A program made the position numbers and the translations under genes. A stretch of 64,000 nucleotides of DNA from Trichuris trichiura (lineage: Eukaryota > Nematoda > Enoplea > Trichinellida > Trichuridae): contig JBAJFE010000014.1 in the NCBI GenBank assembly GCA_037903355.1, forward strand, positions 124,001 to 188,000, in the 5' to 3' direction. Under the pieces are notes generated by a model. The model was not told the origin of the DNA. It did not search any database and saw nothing but the letters and a program-made list of their open reading frames with translations. Positions 26,341 through 36,069 of this stretch are shown piece by piece (position 1 is the first letter of the stretch; each line of letters starts with the position of its first letter).

Positions 26341-28213
26341 TGTGAAGTTGTTCACCAAAAGCACTAAGATTGTCTTTTATAAATGCACACTACTCTTTCT
26401 TACAACATTAAGCTGAAGGGAAATTATCTTTACAATGGAAAGCTATTTTGTGCCATCAGAAGTCTGAAAAACAGACACACAGTAATACATGTTGCAGCGA
26501 TAATGGTTTTCATTAAAAAAGAAGAAAACAGGAAAGTATCTACTTCAGGTGAATTAAATTAGAAAAATGGGATGGAATGGAACGGATGATGAAATAGATA
26601 AGCACATTGATTTGATTTGCTCACATTTTATCATATGTACGTTTAAAACTAAATCTGCAGCACAAAAAACATAAAGTTTAAACTGGATTTCTTTAGTGCG
26701 TTCATTTACGGACATTAAAAGGCATGGATTTGTAGGTGTGGATTTCAATAATTATACAAGATGATAAGAATATAAGTACTTCCTACAGGTGCATCAACCG
26801 CCACAATGTTTTTATTATGGAAAGCTTATAAAAGCTTTGTAGTTCGATGATCTGTAGCAAACAACATTCGTCCTCAGAACCCTGAGAAGGGTTATGTTTG
26901 GGAACAAACTGCTCATCGAGGTCCCATTAGTAGAATGGCACACAAGAATGGTACTGGGCTCATAAATCAGCGATGCATGGAATGAAGCCACTCTTTGCTC
27001 AGCATTTACTGGATCGCTGACAAACTTTACAAGTTCCTTAAAAGAACTTTCTGGATCCCATCCATAACATGTTTTATCCTGGAAATCTTGCACTGGACTA
27101 TTCCCCGCTACTTGAAAACATTAGATTGTGTGCAGCAGTGGTCCACAGTTTAGTAGCGAGCTACTATAGCCTTTGTGTGTAGCATTTAGCTTGCAATTGT
27201 TGAGCTGTTTTGTTCAGTGGTTTTCATTTTTAAAGGTTATTATTAAGTCGGCTAATCTAGACATCCTCCAATGAAAGCACAGGTGTTATAGTCCTGTTCG
27301 TTCCATCACTTTTGAGCATTACCTAACTGTACGTTCTTTACTAAACCAGGAAACTTCGATAGGCCGTTTCGAAAAACTATGCTTTGGTGCTGCAGATACT
27401 CACCTACTTGAAACTACGGATGATAAATAACAAAATGATACACTTTCAGATAATTGATTTACTCCTGCAATACCCCACTGAGAAGAGCCTGTGGTTTTCA
27501 GTTCTTACTTTATGCAGCATGATATCACCTGTGAAGCTGTAATGTTCGGTCGGTCCATTTAGTTATGTTTTCTCTAGTTATTGAATGTGACGTAGTGGAA
27601 GCTGTTTCTCGAACCGAAACACAAAACGTTTTTCGGAGAATAAGTTTAAACTTCTGAGAGAATAAAAATATTTTGTTTGAAACTTTTTGGACTGATTTTT
27701 GTTCCGACATGCGCATCCTCTCATCTAAGAAACATTAACGATTTATTGCTTTGTTAGTATTGCAAGGTTATTTAGTTTTTTAATGCGATAATGGAAAGGT
27801 TAGAGAGAATATAAGAAGTGCATACAGGTTCAAGTCATGCGTCAGAAAAAGTAAAGACAAATTGTACTTATCTTAAAAGCGGCGAACATAATTAGGTGAG
27901 AATATATTAGGCTGATGCCTTGGTTTACTAGCAAAATTCTTTTCCCATGAAGACACACTGATCGCAAGAAAGAAAACCACATCGAGCAAACAGCGCCGTT
28001 GCATTCCATTTTCAGAGTGCTTTTAAACAAGTAAAACATGCAGAACGTGTCTAAGGCATCTGAGTAAACCTTAACTAATGATGTTTGGCTGAAAAAAGCA
28101 GAACTTAAAGAAAAATTTAAATTCAGTGCCGGAGAATGCTTGACCGTTCAGTTTTATTCTACTGATCCTCGCAATGCCGTAATTATGTTGGAGATAAAGT
28201 TTTATTGTGACAA
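26341..28213. other. Mostly no recognisable gene
   Basis: Apart from the weak minus-strand frame at 26815-27080 listed separately, nothing supported is visible. Confidence 0.35.
26815..27067 (-). CDS. Possible terminal exon of an unknown gene
   Basis: A minus-strand frame follows a good acceptor (ATTTCCAG) and opens DKTCYGWDPESSFKELVKF, running about 83 codons to a stop at 26815. There is no ATG near its start, so if real it is a 3' exon. The amino-acid composition is ordinary and non-repetitive, which is the only argument for it. No upstream exon was found and no family is recognised. Confidence 0.25.
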
Positions 28214-28286
28214 TGGACCACCTGGGTATTGATCCCAGTACCTCTCGCATGCTAAGCGAGCGCTCTACCATTTGAACTAGCGGCCC
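28214..28286 (-). tRNA. tRNA-Ala(AGC), variant D-arm
   Basis: Same cloverleaf as the gene at 21204 but with GGGCCGC in the acceptor and AGTTC in the D-stem, both tolerated as G-U pairs. The G3:U70 pair and the AGC anticodon are kept. Confidence 0.92.
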
Positions 28287-28524
28287 AATGATCACATTTT
28301 CGCGAGAGTTTAATAAACAAACAAAGCAGCGATAAGTCAACTTTCTTTCTGATCAATGAAGACATAGTGTTAATAACAAGATAAGATCAGCGAAAGAAGC
28401 GTCGTTTTTAGTAAGTAGGAAATCTAGTTCAACAAGAGCGACCACTTTTCCGTGGTATAAGCAACCATGACAAGCTGTTTCTTTTACGGAGTGCAAGTTC
28501 CGTTGAAAATTTTTTAATTCTTCA

Positions 28525-28557
28525 GAGCTTTCGGGCCCTGCCGTGCCTTGTCATCAG
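28525..28557 (-). ncRNA. Hammerhead-ribozyme-like motif, copy 3 (weak stem II)
   Basis: On the minus strand GCTGATGAC is followed by an imperfect stem with a GGC/GCC core and then CCCGAAAGCTC. Core residues CTGATGA and GAAA are intact but stem II is poorer than in copies 1, 4 and 7. Confidence 0.5.
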
Positions 28558-28788
28558 CGCAATTTGTGCCGTCCGTCGGGTCGGTCATTATGTTAGCAAG
28601 CTGCTCCATCCGAATGACCTTGATTTTTAGTTAACTAAAGAAATGGTACCATGAGTGCAGTTGACCTTATTTTGAGTCATTTTCACAATTCATTCCGGTT
28701 TCAAATATGAATATCCATAATGAGCTAAGCAGGTGTCCTGACACTCCGAATTAAGAGTCAATAAGAATATTAAAAGAACAATATGTGT

Positions 28789-28860
28789 AGCAGAGTGGCG
28801 CAGAGGAAGCGTGCTGGGCCCATAACCCAGAGGTCCGTGGATCGAAACCACGCTCTGCTA
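28789..28860 (+). tRNA. Initiator tRNA-Met(CAT)
   Basis: A 72-nt gene with acceptor AGCAGAG/CTCTGCT (A1:U72), three G-C pairs flanking the anticodon (GGG CCCATAA CCC) and ATCGAAA in the T-loop. All three are eukaryotic initiator hallmarks rather than elongator Met. Confidence 0.97.
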
Positions 28861-29898
28861 GCAATTTATTGTTTCCTGAACTTTTGATAAAATAATTCAG
28901 CTTAAATAGAAAGCTGTTTTTATTACCAATCAGTAATGTCAACAAAATAATACCGGAGAAACTCATGTATCTTAACGTCAATTATCAGCCAGGATACCAA
29001 AAATTTTAAAATGTTTAGAAAGAAAAGAAAACTTTTCCAAACTGATCATTTACTTCCCATCTCCAGTTATTCGCGTCCCGTTGCAAACTGCGTGTGTGTT
29101 GGTGCAGTTTATATGCACAGCACGGCTGCTAGCAGGCAAACGTCTTGTCTAAGCCTTTATTACAGAATGGCAACAAAACTTTGTAGTTTCAAGTTTTGTA
29201 CATCATAAATCATAGAAGCACTTCAGTAATAATCGCATAAGTTCAGGCAGCACAGCAATTTTCTAGCCGAAAAAAATCTCGCGTCATACTAGAAACTCGT
29301 CATCAAAGAAACCTTCCTGCTGTCATCTATGTTCAGTTTCTAGCGTTCCATATACCAAAATACTTTTAGCCCGTTCAGGACGACAGGTAAACAGCCCCCT
29401 CCTATAAAACTCCCATTTTTTTAACAAAGCAAAACTAATTCGTATATTGCAAAATAGCGAAAGCTGCGTATTATTGAATCCTTCTTGAACCTTATACTCA
29501 CAGGGAATGCGGCTTGGAAGTAGAAAACCTCACAGCCTTTAAACTTGAAAATGAACGCGCTTTTTCTTTGTATGTGCATCAAGGTTAGCACGACCAAGTC
29601 GCAGCGCTGATAGCAATTATTGAAAAGAACCGAATATAGCATTATACAGCTCATCTAGAAATGACGTTTTTCACCAAACAATTTACACTGAAATGCCCCA
29701 TTTGTACTTGGTTTAATTAACCAAACCATCATTCGAAAACTGCGCACATTGCGCATTTATTAGCACAGCTCTTTCCAGAAACAGTCAATCGATTTCGACC
29801 CAAAGCAAAAAATGACTGTTGTTGTTTCACTGCCCCACCGACAAACAGGTAGGTTGATCAGCTGTTCAAGACAATTCACTAGTTCAAAGTAATTAAGA

Positions 29899-30015
29899 GA
29901 CAGCGTGGCCGAGCGGTCTAAGGCGCCAGACTCAAGTGAAAACTTGCCTGCGTTAAGCAGGTCTGAGTGTTCTGGTCAGTGAATACTGGCGTGGGTTCGA
30001 ATCCCACCGCTGTCA
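29899..30015 (+). tRNA. tRNA-Leu(CAA) with 33-nt intron
   Basis: The intron hairpin is CCTGC/GCAGG. TTTT of a Pol III terminator follows directly after the discriminator A. It is part of P1 left arm. Confidence 0.96.
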
Positions 30016-30805
30016 ATTTTCGCTATCTATGTAAGAAATCATGAAACAGATAATGCTTTTTAATCATTACTCTAGTGCGAACAGTTGAACCATCTTTGCA
30101 AAACTTTATGAGCCCTTCCGACCATGCACATTGCATACAAGTTTTAAATAATGTTATACTTTTTGCGGAACGGAACAGATTTAACGAAGAAGACTACGGA
30201 CGAATAAATCACTGATACTGAAGGTTAATTGTATACTCATTTTTAGTAAATCTAGTCTGTCGATGCTTTCAGCCCCGTCGTCAAGGCAATGCACTTAAGT
30301 GTTTAACCGAAAACAGCGTGCTACATTAGTTAGTATTAATACTTTCATTTGATTACGTTTATTATCATGTCTTGCATGACACTCATTGACAGTTTCACTT
30401 GTCAACCTGTGCTAAGTTGATAGATATTGCTACTAATGAGTATTTTAAGGTTGTGCAAAAGTTGAAAAATCAAACAGCAGTTCACTGTTTCATTGGTTCA
30501 TAAAGTGCTAGTAAAGCTTTCACAGTAGCAGGACTATATTCCACGCCAGCGCTCATTGACCAGAACGCCTAGAATGGTTTAAGCTAAGGTGAGCTTCCAC
30601 TTCATTCTGGCAGCTTAGTTAACGAAACAGGCAGAAAAGTTCGTGTCAGTTTAACTGCACGTGAAAGCGACGGCTTATGTTCCATAAATCGAATGCTTAA
30701 ATTGATCCAATCAGTTAGTATGGCTATACGACTGCTGTAGAGGACAGTATAGCGAAAACAGAGCGAGCACCAAGTTCGGATGTCTCCTAACAAACTGTTT
30801 ATAAT

Positions 30806-30878
30806 GGGCCACTAGCTCAAATGGTAGAGCGCTCGCTTTGCATGCGAGAGGTACTGGGATCAATACCCAGGTGGTCCA
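30806..30878 (+). tRNA. tRNA-Ala(TGC)
   Basis: The anticodon loop is TTTGCAT and the rest is nearly identical to the AGC genes, including G3:U70. It lies at the point where the left flank is of one Ala gene type and the right flank of another, so it is a likely recombination product. Confidence 0.96.
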
Positions 30879-30969
30879 CCATGTTATGCACTTCATCAAA
30901 TACGTTCGCATGTTAACGTTTTAAACTTCTTTATTCCCTTTGGTGAAAAGGTTTCAGCTCTAGTTGAAT

Positions 30970-31010
30970 ACCTCTTGCATGCTAAGCGAAGGGTCTAATG
31001 ATTGAGGTAG
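30970..31010 (-). pseudogene. tRNA-Ala relic
   Basis: ACCTCTTGCATGCTAAGCGA and a decayed D-arm are recognisable in minus orientation; acceptor and T-arm are gone. The mirrored relics at 55035 and 55459 show it predates the duplication of the unit. Confidence 0.6.
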
Positions 31011-31371
31011 TTATTGAGGGAACACAAGGAGCAATTGTTGCACATTAGTATTGTTAATAGCGTTTTCAGGACGGAACTTAGTTTTTCGTAATTGTTGACT
31101 TCCTGATTCACTTTGCATAGTAAGATCAGGGCGAAAACGTTTTCTATTTAACACTATTGACAGCAGGATGTTCAAAACGTGTGACAATCGGCAAGACTAT
31201 TAAACTAAAGATTATAAAGGTAATACGTATTTCACATTAAAGAAAGCAAGTTCTAGGAATGATCAAAGCATTAAATCTTCCTTTGTTAACATACAGTTTA
31301 TATGATAAGATATACTTACATTCCTATTGTCAATACCGATGAAAAACAATTGCTTGTTGTACTCTCCCAGC

Positions 31372-31424
31372 GGCTACCTCAATAATTACACCGCTCGCAT
31401 AGCATGCAAGAGAGATTCAACTAG
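31372..31424 (+). pseudogene. tRNA-Ala relic
   Basis: D-arm-like and anticodon-arm-like sequence (CTCGCATAGCATGCAAGAG) without acceptor pairing. It is the inverted partner of the relic at 30970. Confidence 0.55.
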
Positions 31425-31507
31425 AAGCAAACTTTTTTTTTACCAAAATCAATGAAGAAGTTTAGAACATTACTAGGCGACAGCATTTGGTGAAGAGCAT
31501 AATATGG

Positions 31508-31580
31508 TGGACCACCTGGGTATTGATCCCAGTACCTCTCGCATGCAAAGCGAGCGCTCTACCATTTGAGCTAGTGGCCC
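31508..31580 (-). tRNA. tRNA-Ala(TGC)
   Basis: Intact cloverleaf with anticodon TGC. It is the innermost tRNA of P1 right arm and the counterpart of 55594. Confidence 0.96.
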
Positions 31581-32312
31581 GACGACCTGTTTTCTTGCAT
31601 AACAGCTGATTGCATTTGAAAAATGAACATTGCTCTCAAAGAAACTTACTGGAATTGGCCTCACTCCACTGCCACCGAACAACACTAACTGCAAACACAT
31701 CCTGAACCACGACAGAATAATGTTTCGTCTTAATGAGCGAACGGTTGATTATCGCAAAAGAGATTATTAATAGGTGGAATAATGACACTTCATGCGGTTC
31801 CCATTGTGTGATAAACTTCATTTGTCTGCTGTTCGCGTATTTATAAAGTACACGTAAGGTAGCTTGCATTTTATTTACGGACAGACTCGTTTTGAAATAC
31901 AGCTTGTAGACCAGGGCTTTTGGATCATTTTCAAGGTCTGTTTGTACATTCCAATGTTCACTCTTGCACCATTAAATAGCTTCATAAGTTAGATTTATCG
32001 CATTCTTTTGGTCGAGGACAACCTCTTCATAAGGTTTCATATTCGTTTGAAGGAAGTGAAATCAGAAAGAATAGCACAAAAGGACAAAAATCAATACCAA
32101 AGCACATAGTGATCTTTGTTACAATTGCATTGCATTTTAGTACTTTGATTCTTGGAGTTTTCATACGCCAAAGTTTTTCCTTTCAGCACCGTGAACACCA
32201 TTTGCTAATTCTAATTAAAGTTTGAAGAAATCCTAAGTGTATGGGAAGATTGGAAACTGCAGTCTTTTACGCATTGTTGCCATGCAAAAAATAGGTAGTG
32301 CTTTGAAGACAT

Positions 32313-32607
32313 AATGTCTTCGTACGGGACCAAATAATTTCATTTTGGCTTCTTTTGTACGGATTTTCTGTGTCCCGTTGAATAAACTTTTATTAATAAA
32401 CTTTTCTTAATAAAATGTCCGTAGCTTTCGGGTCCGAACTTGACCCGTCATCAGCGGTCTAAGGATTGACGTATGAATAAAGTGTACTAGTAACGTGCAA
32501 CGTCTATAGCTGTTTAAAGGCCAGGCTACGTACATTTTATTAAGAAAAGTTTATTAATAAAAGTTTATTCAACGGGACACAGAAAATCCGTACAAAAGAA
32601 GCCAAAA
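32313..32607. mobile_element. 295-bp hammerhead-bearing inverted-repeat insertion
   Basis: The segment is bounded by the 14-bp direct repeat TGCTTTGAAGACAT (32299..32312 and 32608..32621). The paralogous site at 56617..56630 has this sequence once and no insert, so the boundaries are read directly. Inside are a 28-bp leader with GTACGGGACCA, then perfect 78-bp inverted repeats at 32341..32418 and 32532..32609 (the last two bases fall in the duplication), and a 113-bp centre with a hammerhead-like core at 32421..32460. No protein is encoded, so it must be non-autonomous. The leader resembles the palindrome at 63.1 kb. Confidence 0.85.
32421..32460 (-). ncRNA. Hammerhead-ribozyme-like motif, copy 1
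   Basis: Minus strand: GACCG, CTGATGA, C, then stem GGGTC/GACCC closing a loop of about 7 nt, then GAAA and GCTACGGAC. The catalytic-core words CTGANGA and GAAA are correctly placed around stem II. An extra C after the first core strand is present in every copy. The stem III and cleavage-site strands are not certain. Confidence 0.6.
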
Positions 32608-32829
32608 TGCTTTGAAGACATTTTTTTCAGTAACATAGAGGAGTAGAAATTCAATTAATTGGAATGATTTTGCTTGATTATCGATTGCGTGAAGATTTTG
32701 CTAATTAGCAATCAACTGAATTTAGTTATTGCTGGAATACTTTTGTTAAGATCATTGTTTTGCAGAAAAGAAGATTTTATAGCTAATTTGTAGCAACCGA
32801 TGGCAAGTTTACTAAACACTGTGTTGTGA

Positions 32830-32901
32830 TGGCAGAGCCTGGTTTCGATTCACAAACCTGTTGATTATGGGCGCAGCACGCTTCGTCTGCGCCATTCTGC
32901 T
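32830..32901 (-). pseudogene. Decayed initiator tRNA-Met
   Basis: It aligns over its full length to the initiator genes and keeps CAT, but the anticodon stem is broken (GGG/CCC replaced by GCG/TCA) and there are T-arm changes. Its paralogues at 53872 and 56841 are intact. Confidence 0.85.
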
Positions 32902-33069
32902 AGTGGTAGACTGTTTAGCAGTCTCTTTTAACGAACAATACGATAAACATACACAAGTTTAAAAACGTTATTACAAGAGTTAGTTATATGAATATGGCGC
33001 ACATTTTTGCTGCTATAACATTATAGAACAACGGTGACTGAACCAAGGCAAAAGCTTAGGAGCAGGTAA

Positions 33070-33142
33070 TGGACCACCTGGGTATTGATCCCAGTACCTC
33101 TCGCATGCTAAGCGAGCGCTCTACCATTTGAGCTAGTGGCCC
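33070..33142 (-). tRNA. tRNA-Ala(AGC)
   Basis: Intact cloverleaf in P1 right arm. The T-loop has ATCAATA where most others read ATCGATA. Confidence 0.96.
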
Positions 33143-33932
33143 ATTATGTACAGTTCCTTAAGAAGAGCCTGAATTTCATGCTTACTGTGCTAGTACTGTG
33201 TTGCTCTCTTCAGCAGTCGTATAGCCTCACTAACCGATTAGATAAATTTAAGTATTCGATTTATGGGGCAAAAGCCGTTGCTTTTACGTGCAGTTAAACT
33301 GACACGAACTTTCCTGCCTGTATCGTTAACTAAACTGCCAGATTCAAGTGGAAGCCCACCTTGGCTTAAGCCATTCTAGGCGTCCTTGTCAATGAGCACT
33401 TGCATGGAATATAGTCCTGCAACTGTGAAAGCTTTACTAGCAGTTTATGTACCAATGAAACAGTGAACTGCTGTTTGATTTTTCAACTTTTGCACCACCA
33501 TAAAATACTCATTAGTAGCAATATCTATCAACTTAGCACAGGTTGACAAGTGAAACTGTCAATGAGTGCCATGCAAGACATGATAATAAACGTAATCAAA
33601 TGAAAGTATTAATACTAACTAGTGTAGCACGCTGTTTTCCGTTAAACACTTAAGTGTATTGCCTTGACTACGGGGCTGAGAGCATCGACAGACTAGATTT
33701 ACTAAAAATGAGTACACAATTAACATTCAGTATCAGTGATTTATTCGTCTGTAGTCTTCTTCGTTAAATCTGTTCCGTTCCGCAAAAAGTATAACATTAT
33801 TTAAAACTTGTATGCAACGTGCATGGTCACAAGGGCTCATAAAGTTTTGCAAAGATGGTTCAACTGTTCGCACTAGAGTAATGATTAAATAGCATAATCT
33901 GTTTTATGATTTCTTACATAGATAGCGAAAAT

Positions 33933-34049
33933 TGACAGCGGTGGGATTCGAACCCACGCCAGTATTCACTGACCAGAACACTCAGACCTGCTTAACGCAG
34001 ACAAGTTTTCACTTGAGTCTGGCGCCTTAGACCGCTCGGCCACGCTGTC
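33933..34049 (-). tRNA. tRNA-Leu(CAA) with 33-nt intron
   Basis: The intron stem is TCTGC/GCAGG, with a G-T pair replacing G-C at one position. The end is preceded on the sense strand by the usual AGACAGCG context. Confidence 0.95.
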
Positions 34050-34564
34050 TCTTGACGACTGTAAATCTACAAATTTCTTTGGCATCGCTTAACAATCTGC
34101 CTGTTTAGCAGTAGGGCAGTAAAATAACACCAGTCATTTTTTGATTTATCTCTTGATCCATTGACTGCTTCTGGAAAGAGCTGTGCTAATACATGCGCAG
34201 TCTGTACAGTGTTCTGAATGATACTTTGTTTACTTAAATTAAGCGTAAATGGGAGATTTCAGTGCATATTTTTGGTGAGGATTGTCATTTGTAGCTGAGC
34301 TATGCAATGCATGTATTCAGTTCCTTAAGAAGCTGCATTCACTTCGCATTACACCTTTTAAGTAGATGGAAATAGGTCTGTTAGGAAATGCTGACGTAGG
34401 GTAGCTCAAAAACAACTTTGTATCAAATTTGTTTCTTATTCAGCAGTTAAGGAATGCGTGAGATCACGCGTGCAGGGCCGACGAGGCAATTTCTGTAACA
34501 ACTTTTTCAAACACTGTTTTTCAGATATTACCTGATGGAACAAGCTGTTAAATGATTCATCACT

Positions 34565-34636
34565 AGCAGAGTGGCGCAGAGGAAGCGTGCTGGGCCCATA
34601 ACCCAGAGGTCCGTGGATCGAAACCACGCTCTGCTA
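34565..34636 (+). tRNA. Initiator tRNA-Met(CAT)
   Basis: Identical in all core positions to the gene at 28789. It lies just outside the recognisable right end of P1. Confidence 0.97.
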
Positions 34637-35230
34637 GCATTCCATTGCAACTCGCTTAATTGAGCATTTGCTGCAGTGTAACCGCATGTTTTGCTCAGCC
34701 ATCGCGGTTGGCGAAAAGAGTGTGTCTGCAGTTCATTTTTTACCAGTGACTCTTGATAGCCACAGTCTAAAGGCGATCTTTACCCTGTACTTTGGTTAGA
34801 GACAGTGTACCGAAATCTCATATCCATTCTAAGGCAAATTTAACTAAAAATTAGTGCAAGCAGTTCAACTAACTAACCGATGCCTAGAGAGAGTCGCCTC
34901 TGTGCTACAGAGCATGAACGTTTGTATAGTCTCCGGCATAGGGACGGTTAATGTATGATACCATCTCTTTTGATTTTTTTACTAAATGCTTTCATTAAAT
35001 CATACTAAACCTGCCAACCGGGTTCTACGATGACAATAACTTGAAAATAAGTTGCTAGTAACTTATTCCTCAGAAGAAATGCTTAAATAATTAAGACGGT
35101 TTTCTTTCATAGTAGATCTTCAGATTCACGGGTTTGGCCTGTTGGAGGTATCTGCAAGTAAACTTCAAAATGCCCTACCAACGGATGGATGAGCAAATTG
35201 TAAGAGAAAATACAGAACAATGTGTATACC
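34637..35230. other. Spacer without recognisable features
   Basis: AT-rich sequence between a tRNA gene and hammerhead-like copy 4; no supported open frame. Confidence 0.4.
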
Positions 35231-35264
35231 GTACGTTTCGGAACTGCTCGTGTTCCGTCGTCAG
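35231..35264 (-). ncRNA. Hammerhead-ribozyme-like motif, copy 4
   Basis: Minus strand: CTGACGA, C, stem GGAAC/GUUCC with a 7-nt loop, GAAA, then CGTACGGTATAC. The stem differs from copy 1 at both strands in a compensating way, which is the main argument for a folded RNA. Confidence 0.6.
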
Positions 35265-35457
35265 CAGTGTTGGGGAGCTAGACGGTTTTCAGAAGAAAGG
35301 GGTAAGCTAGAATGGATCCCAATAATCAGAGCGTATCCAGCTTGTTCGTTTTGGCCAAGTATAAATGGCGCTGCCTTCAAATGAACATTCACCAGGTGAA
35401 TCAAAAGGTAACGTTTCGATATTATCAGCATTACTGGTAGTTCGCAAACAAAAACGT

Positions 35458-35574
35458 TGACAGCGGTGGGATTCGAACCCACGCCAGTATTCACTGACCA
35501 GAACACTCAGACCTGCTATACGCAGGCAAGCTTGCACTTGAGTCTGGCGCCTTAGACCGCTCGGCCACGCTGTC
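35458..35574 (-). tRNA. tRNA-Leu(CAA) with 33-nt intron
   Basis: Intact; the intron hairpin is CCTGC-GTATA-GCAGG. Confidence 0.96.
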
Positions 35575-36069
35575 ATGGGCATCATTTGCTGTGCATATAT
35601 TCATGCAAAATAAGTTAAAATAAAGGAGAATGATATTTCAATCGCTTAACGCATTGGAGAATTTTTGCCGTCCACTTTCAGGTATAGCGCTTATTTCCTT
35701 CGTTTATACTCCGGCAGAAGCTGTGATTTAAATGACTGTGTGCCATTGTTTGAAGTTAAATCGTATTAATTCTAGGTAGCGAATCTGAAAAACTGCGCAG
35801 TACATATTTTACAAACCGAACATGGTAGATTGCTTGAGGCGGTAATAATTTTCAATGAAACATTTTTCTTCTAATGGATATTACAAAAAATTCCATTCAT
35901 AACATACCGTTTTAAATATTTTCATACTTTATCTAATTCTTTATGATGACAACGAGTGTCACGTTAATCACTTCTAAGTTTGGCTTGGTTTTATTATCGT
36001 CACGCGATGGTTTAATCATTTCTGTTAAGGAAATGGCGTCAAGTTACTTGGTATCTTCCTATTAAGGGT

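Larger units (their letters stand above)
29410..31010 (+). repeat. Palindrome P1, left arm (shortened)
   Basis: This copy of the tRNA-bearing unit carries tRNA-Leu and one tRNA-Ala. The flank before Leu matches 47.0-47.5 kb and the inverted 58.0-58.5 kb. The Leu-to-Ala interval matches inverted 33.1-33.9 kb. The sequence after the Ala gene matches the sequence after the Ala(CGC) gene at 54872. It is about 1.25 kb shorter than the other arms. Confidence 0.85.
31370..34330 (-). repeat. Palindrome P1, right arm
   Basis: Inverted relative to the left arm. The order from the centre is Ala(TGC), 295-bp insertion, decayed initiator Met, Ala(AGC), Leu(CAA). It corresponds in order and spacing to P2 right arm (55455-58605) and, inverted, to P2 left arm. 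Confidence 0.85.

Noticed and set aside
31473..31700. Frames containing a PLAQMVERSL-type peptide (also 28071, 54752, 60897)
   Set aside because: These are read-throughs of tRNA-Ala genes, a well-known false protein in nematode annotation.
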